Of a stretch of 64,000 bases of DNA, positions 26,152-35,013 are shown piece after piece. The stretch spans positions 1,994,001 through 2,058,000 of the forward strand of contig NZ_CM000745.1 of the NCBI RefSeq assembly GCF_000161455.1. The letters run 5' to 3'. This DNA is from Bacillus pseudomycoides DSM 12442 (lineage in GTDB: Bacteria > Bacillota > Bacilli > Bacillales > Bacillaceae_G). Within the stretch, counting starts at the first letter, position 1, and each line of letters starts with the position of its first letter. A program made the position numbers and the translations under genes. The notes beneath the pieces were generated by a model. That model made no database searches. It saw nothing but the letters and a program-made list of their open reading frames with translations, and had not been told where the DNA came from.

Positions 26152-26544
26152 TTATTTCATCTCTTGTTTAAAAATCGTATCTTCAACATAAACTTGTTCT
26201 TTATCTACCGCTGTGTTATGCGCAAGAACTAAACCAATTGGTGTTTGTGTACCTTTATTTTGGACGATTGTAAAAGGTACATTTTTTTCGTTTGCTAATT
26301 TAATGTATTTTGATAAATGTGGGTAAGAGATGCTGCCGTTTACATATAGTTGTAATGATTGAGAAGTGCGCATGCTATTAGCTACTTCTGTGTAAACATT
26401 GCTTTGCATCACTTGACCGATTGTTAAAGCGATTTCCACACGCTCACGCAATGTGCCTAAGTACATATTGCGTTCTTCTGGTTTGTTTTGCTTTTGGCCA
26501 TGAATGCCTTCTTGGAGATAATCTTCCACATTTTTATTTACCAT
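26152..26544 (-). CDS. YueI family protein (DUF1694)
   Basis: A 130-residue protein with YueI-family features: VEDYLQEGIHGQKQNKPEER, then YLGTLRERVEIALTIGQVM and the C-terminal GLVLAHNTAVDKEQVYVEDT. The family folds like ribosomal L7Ae/L30e proteins and has no agreed role. AAAGGTGTGAAAAAT places the start at ATG 26544; the ATG 18 bases upstream would overlap the ribosome site. Confidence 0.8.
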   Translation of the reverse strand: MVNKNVEDYLQEGIHGQKQNKPEERNMYLGTLRERVEIALTIGQVMQSNVYTEVANSMRTSQSLQLYVNGSISYPHLSKYIKLANEKNVPFTIVQNKGTQTPIGLVLAHNTAVDKEQVYVEDTIFKQEMK

Positions 26545-26722
26545 ATTTTTCACACCTTTCATATCTTATTGTACGCAAGAAATGAAAAGGATGCAAAAAA
26601 AGACATTTCAAATACCATATTCAAATTAACTTTATCAACAGAAATTAACAAAATGTGACAATAATCTCTTAACGAAACTCGTTTTTTGTGTTAATATTCA
26701 AAATATATAGGGTATTCGTCGC

Positions 26723-27856
26723 ATGGAAATGGAGGGAATGGGGGTTTTTCCAATCGATAAGGATATTAAAGAAGTATTTTGTTCGCACTTGAAAAACAAC
26801 AGGCACCAATTCGTAGAGAACTGGAAAAACAAAATGATAATTTCCGAAAAAGATCCATTTAAGCAAGAAGTAGCTCAGAATGGAGAGAATTTATTAGAGT
26901 TAATCATTGAACTTATTATGGAAAATAAGGATGTAGCTCACCTACAGCCGTTATGTGAAAAAATTGCAATTGAGCGAGCAGGGGCGGACGTTAATATTGG
27001 AGATTTTGTCTATAATGCGAATGTAGGAAGAAATGAACTATTTGAAGCAATGTGCGAATTAGATGTTAAAGCTCGTGAATTAAAACCAATTATGACAAAA
27101 ATACATACTTGTTTTGACAAATTAATTTATTATACGGTTTTAAAATATTCGGAAATTATATCGAGAAATTTAGAAGAAAAACAGCAATATATAAATGAAA
27201 CACATAAAGAAAGATTGACGATTTTAGGACAAATGTCGGCTAGTTTTGTTCACGAGTTTCGAAATCCATTAACCTCCATTATGGGGTTTGTGAAATTATT
27301 GAAATTAGATCATCCGAATTTATCATATTTAGATATTATTTCACATGAATTGGACCAATTAAACTTTCGTATTTCGCAATTTTTACTTGTTTCAAAAAAA
27401 GAAATGTGGAATGAGTCTGAACGATTTTGGCTAAATGATTTGTTTCATGATATTATTCATTTCTTATATCCAAGTCTAGTTAATGCAAATGTTTCAATTG
27501 AAAAGATTTTACCGTATCCTATCTCATTTGTAGGATACCGTAGTGAAGTAAGACAAGTTTTTCTAAATATTTTAATGAACTCAATCGATGCTCTCGAAGT
27601 GATTAAAGAAGATCGTAAAATTATTATCGATACATGTGAAGAGGAAGAAAGGATTCATATTGTTATTAAAAATAATGGACCGATGATTCCGGCAGAAAGT
27701 ATTGAAACGATTTTTGAACCATTTGTCACGACTAAGAAATTAGGAACTGGCATCGGTTTGTTTGTATGTAAACAAATTGTTGAAAAGCATAATGGATCGA
27801 TTACGTGTCGCTCTGATTCAGAATGGACAGAATTTCATATTTCATTTCAAAAATAA
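26723..27856 (+). CDS. Cytosolic sporulation-type sensor histidine kinase with RsbR-like N-terminal domain
   Basis: A ~377-residue kinase without membrane segments. Residues ~15-145 look like the globin-like RsbR N-terminal sensor domain (FCSHLKNNRHQFVENWKNKM, then ERAGADVNIGDFVYNANVGR). The transmitter begins at ~165: H-box SASFVHEFRNPLTSIMGFVK, N-box NILMNSIDALEV, then ETIFEPFVTTKKLGTGIGL as F and G2 boxes. The SASFVHEFRNPLT H-box is of the KinA-E/BA-type class that feeds phosphate to Spo0F. No response regulator is adjacent, as is usual for sporulation kinases. The start is uncertain: ATG 26723 and ATG 26729 lack a good ribosome site. The stimulus is unknown. Confidence 0.82.
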   Translation: MEMEGMGVFPIDKDIKEVFCSHLKNNRHQFVENWKNKMIISEKDPFKQEVAQNGENLLELIIELIMENKDVAHLQPLCEKIAIERAGADVNIGDFVYNANVGRNELFEAMCELDVKARELKPIMTKIHTCFDKLIYYTVLKYSEIISRNLEEKQQYINETHKERLTILGQMSASFVHEFRNPLTSIMGFVKLLKLDHPNLSYLDIISHELDQLNFRISQFLLVSKKEMWNESERFWLNDLFHDIIHFLYPSLVNANVSIEKILPYPISFVGYRSEVRQVFLNILMNSIDALEVIKEDRKIIIDTCEEEERIHIVIKNNGPMIPAESIETIFEPFVTTKKLGTGIGLFVCKQIVEKHNGSITCRSDSEWTEFHISFQK

Positions 27857-27861
27857 AGAGA

Positions 27862-27898
27862 AAAAAGTCTACACCAAGAGAATGGTGTAGATTTTTTA
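27862..27898. terminator. Bidirectional terminator between the histidine kinase and the DUF4397 gene
   Basis: TCTACACC and GGTGTAGA pair around eight bases, with an A run on the left and a T run on the right, so it can serve both converging genes. Confidence 0.8.
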
Positions 27899-28645
27899 AT
27901 TTGTAAGAACCACGGCTTCTAATTTTGGGGATTGATTAGAATAGCCTACTAATGCAAATGTGTAAATTGTATTTGGTTCTACTTTTACATCAGGGATGGT
28001 TACAAGTATCTTTTTTGTATCGGCAAGAGAAATTTCAATATCAGCTGTTCCAGGGCTTACCTGTAAATAATCTGTTACTTGTTTAAATAAGACATTTTCG
28101 AATAAATAGTCGCCACCTTTTATGGATATATGAACAGCAGGGGTATCAGAGGAAAAATGTAAAAATCTTATTTTTGCTTGACCAGATTGCAAAGGAGTAT
28201 TATCAAGCATTGGTTGCAACTGTAGATGTGTATCAGTACTAATTGCTGCCAGTGTATAAGAGTGGTTACCCATCATGGGAACAAGTGCTGAAAAAATAGG
28301 TGTTTCATTACCGACTGGAACGATATCAACCCGGTACTGCCCTTGAGTTAAGGACAAATAAGGACTGTGTTGTTTAAAAGAAATGTTTTTTACTACCTTC
28401 TGTCCGTTAACTAAAAAATCAATAGCTGGTGTATGAGGGGATGCGTGGAATATTCTCATATAGGATGGCAATGTTGCTTCTTGAGAGCCGCGTTTTTCAT
28501 ACACATGTACAAGTTTGGTAATCGCACTATGATATTTCATATATAATTCCATATATTTTTTGGGATTTGTATATTGATAGTAACGGGCAAGTTGTTCATA
28601 CAGGGCTGCTTCTTGTCCATATTTTTCAATTTCAGATTGAGCCAT
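27896..28645 (-). CDS. DUF4397 domain protein
   Basis: A 249-residue protein. The N-terminal ~65 residues are helical (IEKYGQEAALYEQLARYYQY). Two DUF4397 beta-sandwich repeats follow, recognisable by MRIFHASPHTPAIDFLVNGQ (first) and IRFLHFSSDTPAVHISIKGG (second), each followed by a YLSLTQGQYRVDIVP/YLQVSPGTADIEIS strand pair. DUF4397 proteins are often surface or spore associated, but this copy has no signal peptide. AAAGGAGGAATTTTAC fixes ATG 28645; the frame extends further upstream without a ribosome site. Confidence 0.82.
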   Translation of the reverse strand: MAQSEIEKYGQEAALYEQLARYYQYTNPKKYMELYMKYHSAITKLVHVYEKRGSQEATLPSYMRIFHASPHTPAIDFLVNGQKVVKNISFKQHSPYLSLTQGQYRVDIVPVGNETPIFSALVPMMGNHSYTLAAISTDTHLQLQPMLDNTPLQSGQAKIRFLHFSSDTPAVHISIKGGDYLFENVLFKQVTDYLQVSPGTADIEISLADTKKILVTIPDVKVEPNTIYTFALVGYSNQSPKLEAVVLTN

Positions 28646-28740
28646 GTAAAATTCCTCCTTTGTCATCACTATAACTATATGCATCTCGGAAAAGGGCTTA
28701 TGCAAAAAATGCTTCAAAATATAAATAGGATAATAGATAG

Positions 28741-28896
28741 TTTATCCCGCATTAACGGGCAGTAAGACCCCCACCTCAAGATTCAGGGAGAAACAAGGTA
28801 GGTAGGGGATCAACTGCCCGTAAAAGCCCGATTGGTGAGGGCTAATAATCAGTGGGGGATGAAGAAAACCCCCACTGATTAAAGTTTCACTGTATT
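28741..28896 (+). repeat. bcr1-type repeat, copy 4 (most complete)
   Basis: Starts with TTTATCCCGCATTAACGGGC and contains AGTAAGACCCCCACCTCAAG, CAACTGCCCGTAAAAGCCCG, ATTGGTGAGGGCTAATAATC and CACTGATTAAAGTTTCACTG. The right TTTAT has changed to GTATTT. ~155 bp long, as expected for bcr1. Confidence 0.88.
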
Positions 28897-29072
28897 TAAT
28901 GCCACGAATTTTATACATATACAAGTTGCTCGATCTGGTGCAAACTATAAAATCGTTAGCGGAGTTATGGAGTTTTTAATTTATAGGCAAACGCACATAC
29001 AAAGTGAGAGTTGTCCTACATAATTTATTAAGGGAATTTAATTTTTAAGTAGCGGAGGGAGTGGAGCAAATC

Positions 29073-29210
29073 ATGTGGGGTTACGGATATCCTAGTAGTT
29101 ATTGCGGATATGGTTATGGCGGCGGAGGGTACAGTACAGGTTCTGGATTTGCGTTGATCGTTGTATTGTTTATTTTACTAATTATTATCGGGGCATGTTG
29201 GGTTCGTTAA
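29073..29210 (+). CDS. YjcZ/SscA-type small sporulation membrane protein
   Basis: A 45-residue protein. The first half is Gly/Tyr-rich (MWGYGYPSSYCGYGYGGGGY), followed by a single hydrophobic helix (FALIVVLFILLIIIGACWV) and a terminal Arg. This two-part layout is that of the YjcZ family, which includes spore assembly factors. GCGGAGGGAGTGGAG lies just upstream of ATG 29073, and a hairpin terminator follows at 29234. Confidence 0.85.
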   Translation: MWGYGYPSSYCGYGYGGGGYSTGSGFALIVVLFILLIIIGACWVR

Positions 29211-29233
29211 TAATTGATAAAGAGCGTCATGCT

Positions 29234-29272
29234 GAACTGGTTAATATAGTTAATCGGTTCTTTCTTTTTTAT
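29234..29272 (+). terminator. Terminator after the YjcZ-type gene
   Basis: GAACTGGTTAA pairs with TTAATCGGTTC (two G-T pairs), followed by TTTCTTTTTTATTTT. Confidence 0.75.
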
Positions 29273-29508
29273 TTTAATGTAAACTCGTATTTAAAATATC
29301 AGTTGGAACATGAGGTCTTGCGATATTTTAACACAAAAGAACAAATGAAGAAGTTGCAGTGGGATAAACTAATGATGGTAAAGGTTATCCAGAAACTGTG
29401 AAATTAATTGTTAAATATGTACTTGGAAATTTGAAATTACATTGAATGGAAGCATGTGTAAGGTTACATAAGGTTGTATCTATAGAGGATTAGAAAAATT
29501 AGATTTTC

Positions 29509-29614
29509 ATAAAGTAAAACTTCAATCAGCGGTGGGGCTTCATCTCCCACCTGATTTCTTTGCTTTTGTTGCATGTTGGGGTGGGGCCTTACTGCTCGCG
29601 AATAGCGAGATAAA
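29509..29614 (-). repeat. bcr1-type repeat, copy 5, inverted and internally deleted
   Basis: Read on the minus strand it starts TTTATCTCGCTATTCGCGAG, then CAGTAAGGCCCCACCCCAAC, and ends with CCACCGCTGATTGAAGTTTT, ACTTTAT. The middle block AACTGCCCGTAAAAGCCCGATTG, found in the other copies, is absent, leaving ~106 bp. Both TTTAT ends are intact. Confidence 0.8.
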
Positions 29615-29734
29615 AAAGGAGTAGCCAAAAAATGTTAATGAAAATGAAAAATAAGAGGAGCGTCAGGTGGTAGCAATAAAAAACGAAAAGGATTAAATAT
29701 AATACTTGTAAAAAAATAAAATATCAAAAAGAAG

Positions 29735-29778
29735 CTTCCTGGCCTTTCTTAGGTAAATAGTACAGAAAGATCAGGAAG
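29735..29778 (-). terminator. Terminator of msmX
   Basis: CTTCCTGGCCTTTCT at 29735-29749 pairs imperfectly with AGAAAGATCAGGAAG at 29764-29778. On the minus strand it leads into CTTCTTTTTG. Confidence 0.75.
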
Positions 29779-29808
29779 AAAACTGGTTTATACTTTAATC
29801 AAGTATGT

Positions 29809-30912
29809 CTATTCATTACGTATACGTTGTTCTGTATCAATATCGAAAAAGTGCGCTTTAGTTAAACTAAAAGCTAACGGAAGTTTATCGGTAGCTTTAA
29901 TTTCTGAACGAGCGTTGATTCGTGCAACAAAGTTTTGACTCGCAAGTTTTCCATGAATCATCGTTTCAGCACCTAATAATTCAGCGACCTCAACTGTAAT
30001 TTCGACAGTTGATTCAGGAGAAGATTGAAGAACAATTAGTTCATCATGAATGTCTTCAGGACGAATACCGAGTATGATTTCTTTTCCATTATATCCTTTT
30101 TTCTTTAATGCTTTTAGTTGGCCATCTGGTACTTTGAAACGAATATTTTCTATATGAAAATAGTTATCTTGTAATGTTCCGGTAAAGAAATTCATAGCTG
30201 GAGAACCAATGAATCCGCCAACAAAAATGTTTTCAGGAGCATCGTATACTTCTTTTGGCGTACCAACTTGCTGGATGACACCATCTTTCATAACAACAAG
30301 GCGTGATGCCATTGTCATTGCTTCTGTTTGATCATGTGTCACATATATAGTGGTCGTGTTTAAACGGCGATGAAGTTTAGAGATTTCAGAGCGCATACTT
30401 ACGCGCAATTTTGCGTCTAAATTGGATAGAGGCTCGTCCATTAAAAATACTTTTGCGTCACGAACGATAGCTCTTCCTAGCGCAACACGTTGGCGTTGTC
30501 CACCTGATAATGCCTTTGGTTTTCGTTTTAAGTAATCTTCAAGTCCTAAGATTTTCGCAGCCTCTGTTACGCGGCGATTAATTTCATCTTTTGGAAGTTT
30601 GCGTAGTTTCAAGCCAAACGCCATATTATCATAAACAGACATATGTGGGTATAGTGCGTAATTTTGAAATACCATCGCAATGTCGCGATCTTTTGGAGCG
30701 ACATCATTCATACGTTCTCCATCAATATAAAATGAACCATCAGAAATGTCTTCTAGACCCGCAATCATACGTAGAGTTGTTGATTTTCCACATCCAGAAG
30801 GACCGACAAATACGATAAACTCTTTATCTTCAATATGTAAATTAAAATCAGAAACAGCAGTCGTTTTATTATCATAAACTTTAAAAATATGATCTAATAC
30901 GAGTTCTGCCAC
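29809..30912 (-). CDS. msmX: Multi-sugar ABC transporter ATPase MsmX
   Basis: A 367-residue ATPase that powers several carbohydrate importers. Walker A GPSGCGKSTTLRMIAG, the CUT1-type VAPKDRDIAMVFQNYALYPH Q-loop, signature LSGGQRQRVALGRAIVRD, Walker B VFLMDEPLSNLDAKLR and VTHDQTEAMT are all present. The C-terminal ~130 residues are the TOBE regulatory domain (ILGIRPEDIHDE). It has no permease partner nearby, in keeping with MsmX being a shared ATPase. Its upstream neighbour on the same strand is a YxkF-like regulator, the same pairing as in B. subtilis. Confidence 0.93.
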   Translation of the reverse strand: MAELVLDHIFKVYDNKTTAVSDFNLHIEDKEFIVFVGPSGCGKSTTLRMIAGLEDISDGSFYIDGERMNDVAPKDRDIAMVFQNYALYPHMSVYDNMAFGLKLRKLPKDEINRRVTEAAKILGLEDYLKRKPKALSGGQRQRVALGRAIVRDAKVFLMDEPLSNLDAKLRVSMRSEISKLHRRLNTTTIYVTHDQTEAMTMASRLVVMKDGVIQQVGTPKEVYDAPENIFVGGFIGSPAMNFFTGTLQDNYFHIENIRFKVPDGQLKALKKKGYNGKEIILGIRPEDIHDELIVLQSSPESTVEITVEVAELLGAETMIHGKLASQNFVARINARSEIKATDKLPLAFSLTKAHFFDIDTEQRIRNE

Positions 30913-31015
30913 AATTACTCACTCCTTATTCTTTGAATTAATCGAATTATAAGATTTTTTTGTAGGTAGGTAAATTGGCAGATTGCACAAAAAAATGAGA
31001 GGTTTTTATGCAAGT

Positions 31016-31879
31016 TTACGAGATATCTAAAGAAAGAAATGCCATGTAAACTGCTACAGCGCCTTCAAATGTTTTGATATTAATTCCTGTTTTTTCAATG
31101 AATCTATCAATTCGATACTGCAAGGTATTACGATGCAAATATAAATGTTTCGCTGCAAGTGATACATTTAAATTACATTGGAAGAATACTTTAACACTAT
31201 CGATTAGTTCTTTATCATTTGAAATGTGTGCTAACAATTGATTTGTATATTTTTCTCTTTCTTCTTTTGGTAATGAGATCATTAATTGGTAAGGGAGTAG
31301 GTGTTCAATGTGTATAATCTTTTTTGATAAATAGGGAGAAAGAAAAGAAAATAATGCTCGTTCCCATTGATACAAACGAGAAATTCCATTTGTTTCGGTA
31401 TAGTGTCTGCCAATAAAAAAGGATAGAGATATAAAAAAATCTGTTTCTAATGTATCAAGGGCTGTTTGTAATATAGATTTCGATATATCTTCTTCTAAGA
31501 TGAGAACGCCGGCTTGAGAAGTCTCCCATATCGTTGTAGTGACGAAAGAAAACATGGACTGTAAAGCATCTTGAAATTCTTCTCTTTCTACTATAGAGTG
31601 ATTTGTGAAAAAATGTAAAAAACGAACAGATACGATAGGAATATCCTTATTTTGATATAACGCTTCATACCAAGACTTTTCTTTTTCTGTTTCATAAAAT
31701 GTATCAGTATGAATGGGCGTTAAGATTGATGAAAGTAATTGACGTTCCCTTTGGTGTAAGCGAGATTTGCGAATCCCTACTTTGTTTCCTTCAACTAAAA
31801 ACCAGCTATACTCCCCAGACAATACTGTTTCATTAACCGTTATATCTTTACCGTAATATGTTTTTAATTGTTGAATCAT
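31016..31879 (-). CDS. PucR/CdaR-type transcription regulator, YxkF-like
   Basis: A 287-residue regulator. The C-terminal ~60 residues form the PucR helix-turn-helix (VFFQCNLNVSLAAKHLYLHR, then NTLQYRIDRFIEKTGINI). The rest resembles the CdaR middle region (WYEALYQNKDIPIVSVRFLH). AAAGGAGTGTTCCT places the start at ATG 31879; an in-frame ATG 102 bases upstream lacks a ribosome site. It lies ~100 bases upstream of msmX on the same strand, as yxkF does in B. subtilis, so control of sugar uptake is a reasonable guess. Confidence 0.8.
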   Translation of the reverse strand: MIQQLKTYYGKDITVNETVLSGEYSWFLVEGNKVGIRKSRLHQRERQLLSSILTPIHTDTFYETEKEKSWYEALYQNKDIPIVSVRFLHFFTNHSIVEREEFQDALQSMFSFVTTTIWETSQAGVLILEEDISKSILQTALDTLETDFFISLSFFIGRHYTETNGISRLYQWERALFSFLSPYLSKKIIHIEHLLPYQLMISLPKEEREKYTNQLLAHISNDKELIDSVKVFFQCNLNVSLAAKHLYLHRNTLQYRIDRFIEKTGINIKTFEGAVAVYMAFLSLDIS

Positions 31880-32281
31880 AGGAACACTCCTTTTCTTTTT
31901 CTGAGATAAAGTGAAACTTTCATTTAGCCAGACCAATTGATTTTTTTGTGGGCAATTATCCCGCGCACCTATCTTTCTCATTTGTACGGACTTTAAGGTA
32001 GGGAGAATTTTATTAGTAATTAACCTTCATCGATCAGATTTTTACGGGAAGAATCAATTTGATAAAAATAATCTTTCTCTTGCAGGCAATTCCATTCATG
32101 CTTTTTATTTCGCAATAAATAGAATTATATTGTTAAGCTATGAATAAAAATGTTTGAAAAATTTTATAAAAAATTCAGAAAATGTATTACGAAAGAAAAA
32201 GTTGTAATGGTATACTTCATAACAACTGGTAATGACAACATGATATCATGATTTAATTTATTATTTATATAATCAATATAT

Positions 32282-32437
32282 CATGGAAAAGAATGTAGTT
32301 ACGGTGGAAAAGGATGTTACGAACGATATGCATCGACTTCTGCACTTATTCGCCAATATAAAGAAGCATCTTGATTACCAATGATGCTGGTGTGTATGGA
32401 GCTTGTTATTTAGGGTTGAATCGCTGGGAGAGTTAGA
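32282..32437 (+). pseudogene. ROK-family sugar kinase remnant
   Basis: The frame starting at 32282 reads HGKECSYGGKGCYERYAST, matching the ROK zinc-binding signature (CxCGxxGCxE) with the second Cys replaced by Tyr. It then reads SALIRQYKEAS and stops at TGA. A few bases later another frame reads ITNDAGVYGACYLGLNR, the normal C-terminal end of a ROK kinase (DAGIYGAA type). About 130 residues between the two and all of the N-terminal ATP-binding region are gone, so this is a heavily deleted gene. Confidence 0.72.
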
Positions 32438-32590
32438 TAGATTAAGGTGCTATGTAAGAGGAGAAACCTCGTACAGAGGATTAGCACATTTGTTTTTTCT
32501 CAGTAAAAAATATTTTGTAAAATGCAATAAAAGCATGTTTTTTAATAGGAATAAGTAGATGTCGAAAATTTAAAAAATAAATTATATGAA

Positions 32591-32628
32591 AGAAACCTCC
32601 TATGATTGAGTAATCATAGGAGGTTTCT
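32591..32628. repeat. Perfect 17-bp inverted repeat
   Basis: AGAAACCTCCTATGATT and its exact complement enclose GAGT. Neither side has the T run of a terminator; the AGGAGG in one arm is coincidental or masks a ribosome site. Its role is unknown. Confidence 0.6.
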
Positions 32629-33007
32629 ATTTGAAGGATTTGTCTAAATTTGTTGAAAAATATGACAGATAAACAAAATAAATAGGAAGGAAATTGACGG
32701 GAGTTTCGTCGAAGTTTACACAATGCCAGCAATTGAGCGAAGCTGATGGTATGGTGAAAAAATAATTAGGTAGTATGTTTTTTAGGCTTATTTTTTATAG
32801 GGGGGAGGATTTTTTTAAGAGGGGTAAAGGGTTTGGTCTTTTATTATATTTCTGAATGTTTATTTTTATTTTGATTTTTAGCACTCATTTGTATATTTTA
32901 TAATAGTTTTTTGATAAATTCACTGCGTTTGCAGAGGGTTCTTTTTTATGAAAGAAACGTCAATTTTCTTCATATATATATACAAATTGGAGAAATGGGG
33001 GAGCGCT

Positions 33008-34318
33008 ATGCGCGATTACTTAATTAAGCCACTTGTTGGTCAGCCGTATCCAATGATTTCACATGGAAAAGGTGTGTATTTGTATGATCAAAATGGTAAT
33101 AAATATTTTGATGGTTCGTCAGGAGCGATTACGGCAGGTATCGGACATGGCGTAACAGAGATTGCGGAAGTGATTAAAAAGCAGGCAGAGGAGATTGCTT
33201 TTGTGTACCGCTCACAGTTTACGAGTGAGCCAGCTGAGAAGTTAGCAAAGAAGTTAAGTGATTTAAGTGTAGGAGATTTGAACTGGAGTTTCTTTGTGAA
33301 TAGTGGTACAGAAGCGAATGAAACGGCTATGAAAATTGCGATTCAACATTTTCAAGAGCGCGGTATTCAAGGGAAACATAAAATTTTATCACGTTGGATG
33401 AGTTATCACGGTATTACGATGGGAGCTTTATCAATGTCAGGGCATCCACTTCGTCGCCAGCGATTTGTATCTATTTTAGAAGATTATCCAACTGTTCCAG
33501 CGCCGTATTGTTTCCGTTGTCCGGTGCAGAAAGTATATCCAACGTGTCAGCTTTCTTGTGCAACGGAATTAGAACGAGCAATTGAACGAATTGGTGCAGA
33601 ACATATTGCAGCTTTTATAGCTGAACCGATTATTGGGGCGGCAGGCGGTGCGGTTGTACCACCGAAAGAATATTATAAAGTAATTAAAGATATTTGTAGC
33701 CATTATGATATTTTATTTATTGCTGATGAGGTGATGACAGGCCTTGGGCGTACAGGTGCATGGTTTGCGATGGAACACTGGGGCGTGGAGCCAGACATCA
33801 TGACGTTAGGAAAGGGTCTAGGTGCTGGTTATACACCGATGGCCGCGACGGTTGTGAGTGACCGTGTGATGGAACCGATTTTACGAGGGTCGCGATCAGT
33901 TATGAGTGGGCATACGCTAAGTGCTAACCCGTTATCAGCCGCGACAGCTTTAGCGGTTATTGAATATATGGAGAAACATAACTTACCTGAAAAAACAGCT
34001 GAAAAAGGAGAATATTTAATAAAAGGATTGCAGAAAGTTCAGCAGCAATCGACAATTATTGCCGATGTGCGCGGAAAAGGACTCCTGATCGGAGTAGAAT
34101 TGCAATCGTTTACAAAAGCGTCTGAGCTCATTTCAGTCGCGGCGAAAAACGGACTTCTTTTATATCAAGCTGTTTCAGGGCAAGCAGGAAAAGAGGATAG
34201 TGCGCTGCTTGTTGCACCGCCAATGACAACTACATATTCTGAGTTAGATGAGTTACTTGAGATTTTTGCGAAAAGTGTGGAAGAGATGATGCAAAAAGGA
34301 GGGCACAGTATCGTATGA
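33008..34318 (+). CDS. yodT: Class III PLP aminotransferase, YodT-like
   Basis: A 436-residue omega-aminotransferase. GSSGAITAGIGHG and FFVNSGTEANETAMKIA line the cofactor site, FIADEVMTGLGRTG holds the PLP ring-stacking Asp, and LGKGLGAGYTPMAA contains the Schiff-base Lys (~residue 267). As first gene of a five-gene overlapping operon with CoA-transferase, deacylase and AblB genes, it probably deaminates a beta-lysine-derived intermediate. GGGGGAG five bases upstream sets the start at ATG 33008 rather than ATG 32948. In B. subtilis the matching genes are under sporulation sigma-E; no clear promoter was seen here. Confidence 0.88.
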   Translation: MRDYLIKPLVGQPYPMISHGKGVYLYDQNGNKYFDGSSGAITAGIGHGVTEIAEVIKKQAEEIAFVYRSQFTSEPAEKLAKKLSDLSVGDLNWSFFVNSGTEANETAMKIAIQHFQERGIQGKHKILSRWMSYHGITMGALSMSGHPLRRQRFVSILEDYPTVPAPYCFRCPVQKVYPTCQLSCATELERAIERIGAEHIAAFIAEPIIGAAGGAVVPPKEYYKVIKDICSHYDILFIADEVMTGLGRTGAWFAMEHWGVEPDIMTLGKGLGAGYTPMAATVVSDRVMEPILRGSRSVMSGHTLSANPLSAATALAVIEYMEKHNLPEKTAEKGEYLIKGLQKVQQQSTIIADVRGKGLLIGVELQSFTKASELISVAAKNGLLLYQAVSGQAGKEDSALLVAPPMTTTYSELDELLEIFAKSVEEMMQKGGHSIV

Positions 34319-35013
34319 CAACCATTACAAATACATTTGGTAAATTAAAAGAAATTGAAGAGATTATGTCATTGTTTCATGATGATATGACGTTAATGTT
34401 TGGAGGGTTTGGCGGAATTGGATCCCCTCCATCATTAATACAGGCTATTGCACAAAAAGGAATTACAAATTTACATTTAATCGGAAATGATACGGGATTT
34501 CCAGATGTAGGAATTGGCCGCCTTGTAACAAATGAGCGAGTGAAATCATTAATTACTTCTCATATTGGTTCAAATCCAAATGCAGGAAGACAGTTAAATG
34601 AAGGACGATTACGGATTGAGTTTTCGCCTCAGGGAACGCTAGCAGAGCGAATTCGTGCAGGTGGAATGGGATTAGGCGGAATTCTTGTCGATGTTGGTGT
34701 GGATACGATTGTAGAGGAAGGAAAACGAACAGTCGAAATGAACGGAAAAACATATTTATTGGAAACGGCTTTAACTGCAGAGGTATCGATTGTATATGCG
34801 AAGAAGGCGGATCCGTTTGGCAATCTTGTGTTTGATAAAAGTGCTCGCAATATGAATCCACACGTTGCGATGGCTGGAGATATTACAATTGTTGAGGCAG
34901 AAGAAATCGTACCGCTTGGAAGTTTAGATCCTGAGGAAATTGTTGTTCCAGGTGTTTTTGTAAATTATATTGTGCCGTCGGAAGGAGTGAATTGGAAATG
35001 GGTATGGGAGTAG
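34315..35013 (+). CDS. yodS: CoA-transferase subunit A, YodS-like
   Basis: A 232-residue class I CoA-transferase alpha subunit. MFGGFGGIGSPPSLIQAI is the glycine-rich CoA-binding segment; EFSPQGTLAERIRAGGMGLG and KADPFGNLVFDKSARNMNP are typical of the family. It pairs with the beta subunit that follows to move CoA onto a short keto- or amino-acid. ATG 34315 overlaps the yodT stop by four bases (ATGA), so the genes are translationally coupled. Confidence 0.9.
   Translation: MTTITNTFGKLKEIEEIMSLFHDDMTLMFGGFGGIGSPPSLIQAIAQKGITNLHLIGNDTGFPDVGIGRLVTNERVKSLITSHIGSNPNAGRQLNEGRLRIEFSPQGTLAERIRAGGMGLGGILVDVGVDTIVEEGKRTVEMNGKTYLLETALTAEVSIVYAKKADPFGNLVFDKSARNMNPHVAMAGDITIVEAEEIVPLGSLDPEEIVVPGVFVNYIVPSEGVNWKWVWE

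Larger units (their letters stand above)
29211..29808. other. Gene-poor 600-bp stretch: terminator and inverted bcr1 copy
   Basis: It holds the terminator of the YjcZ-type gene, a minus-oriented shortened bcr1 copy (29509-29614) and the msmX terminator (29735-29778). The ~240 bases between 29273 and 29508 and the piece from 29615 to 29734 show no gene I can support. Confidence 0.5.
31880..33007. other. Long gene-poor stretch before the lysine cluster
   Basis: About 1.1 kb with no intact gene. It holds a ROK kinase remnant (32282-32437), a perfect 17-bp inverted repeat (32591-32628) and an AT-rich run ahead of yodT. The frame of yodT stays open back to an ATG at 32948, but the ribosome site decides for 33008. 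I looked for a sigma-54 promoter ahead of yodT and found none with the GG/GC spacing. Confidence 0.5.

Noticed and set aside
29102..29401. Plus-strand frame of 99 codons overlapping the YjcZ-type gene
   Set aside because: It is out of phase with the YjcZ-type gene, which has the ribosome site, and it runs through that gene's terminator.
32591..32628. Terminator on either strand
   Set aside because: The stem is perfect but there is no T run on either side, so it is listed as an inverted repeat of unknown role.
32760..32947. Sigma-54 promoter ahead of yodT
   Set aside because: The stretch TTCACTGCGTTTGCAG looks partly similar, but the -24 GG is missing.
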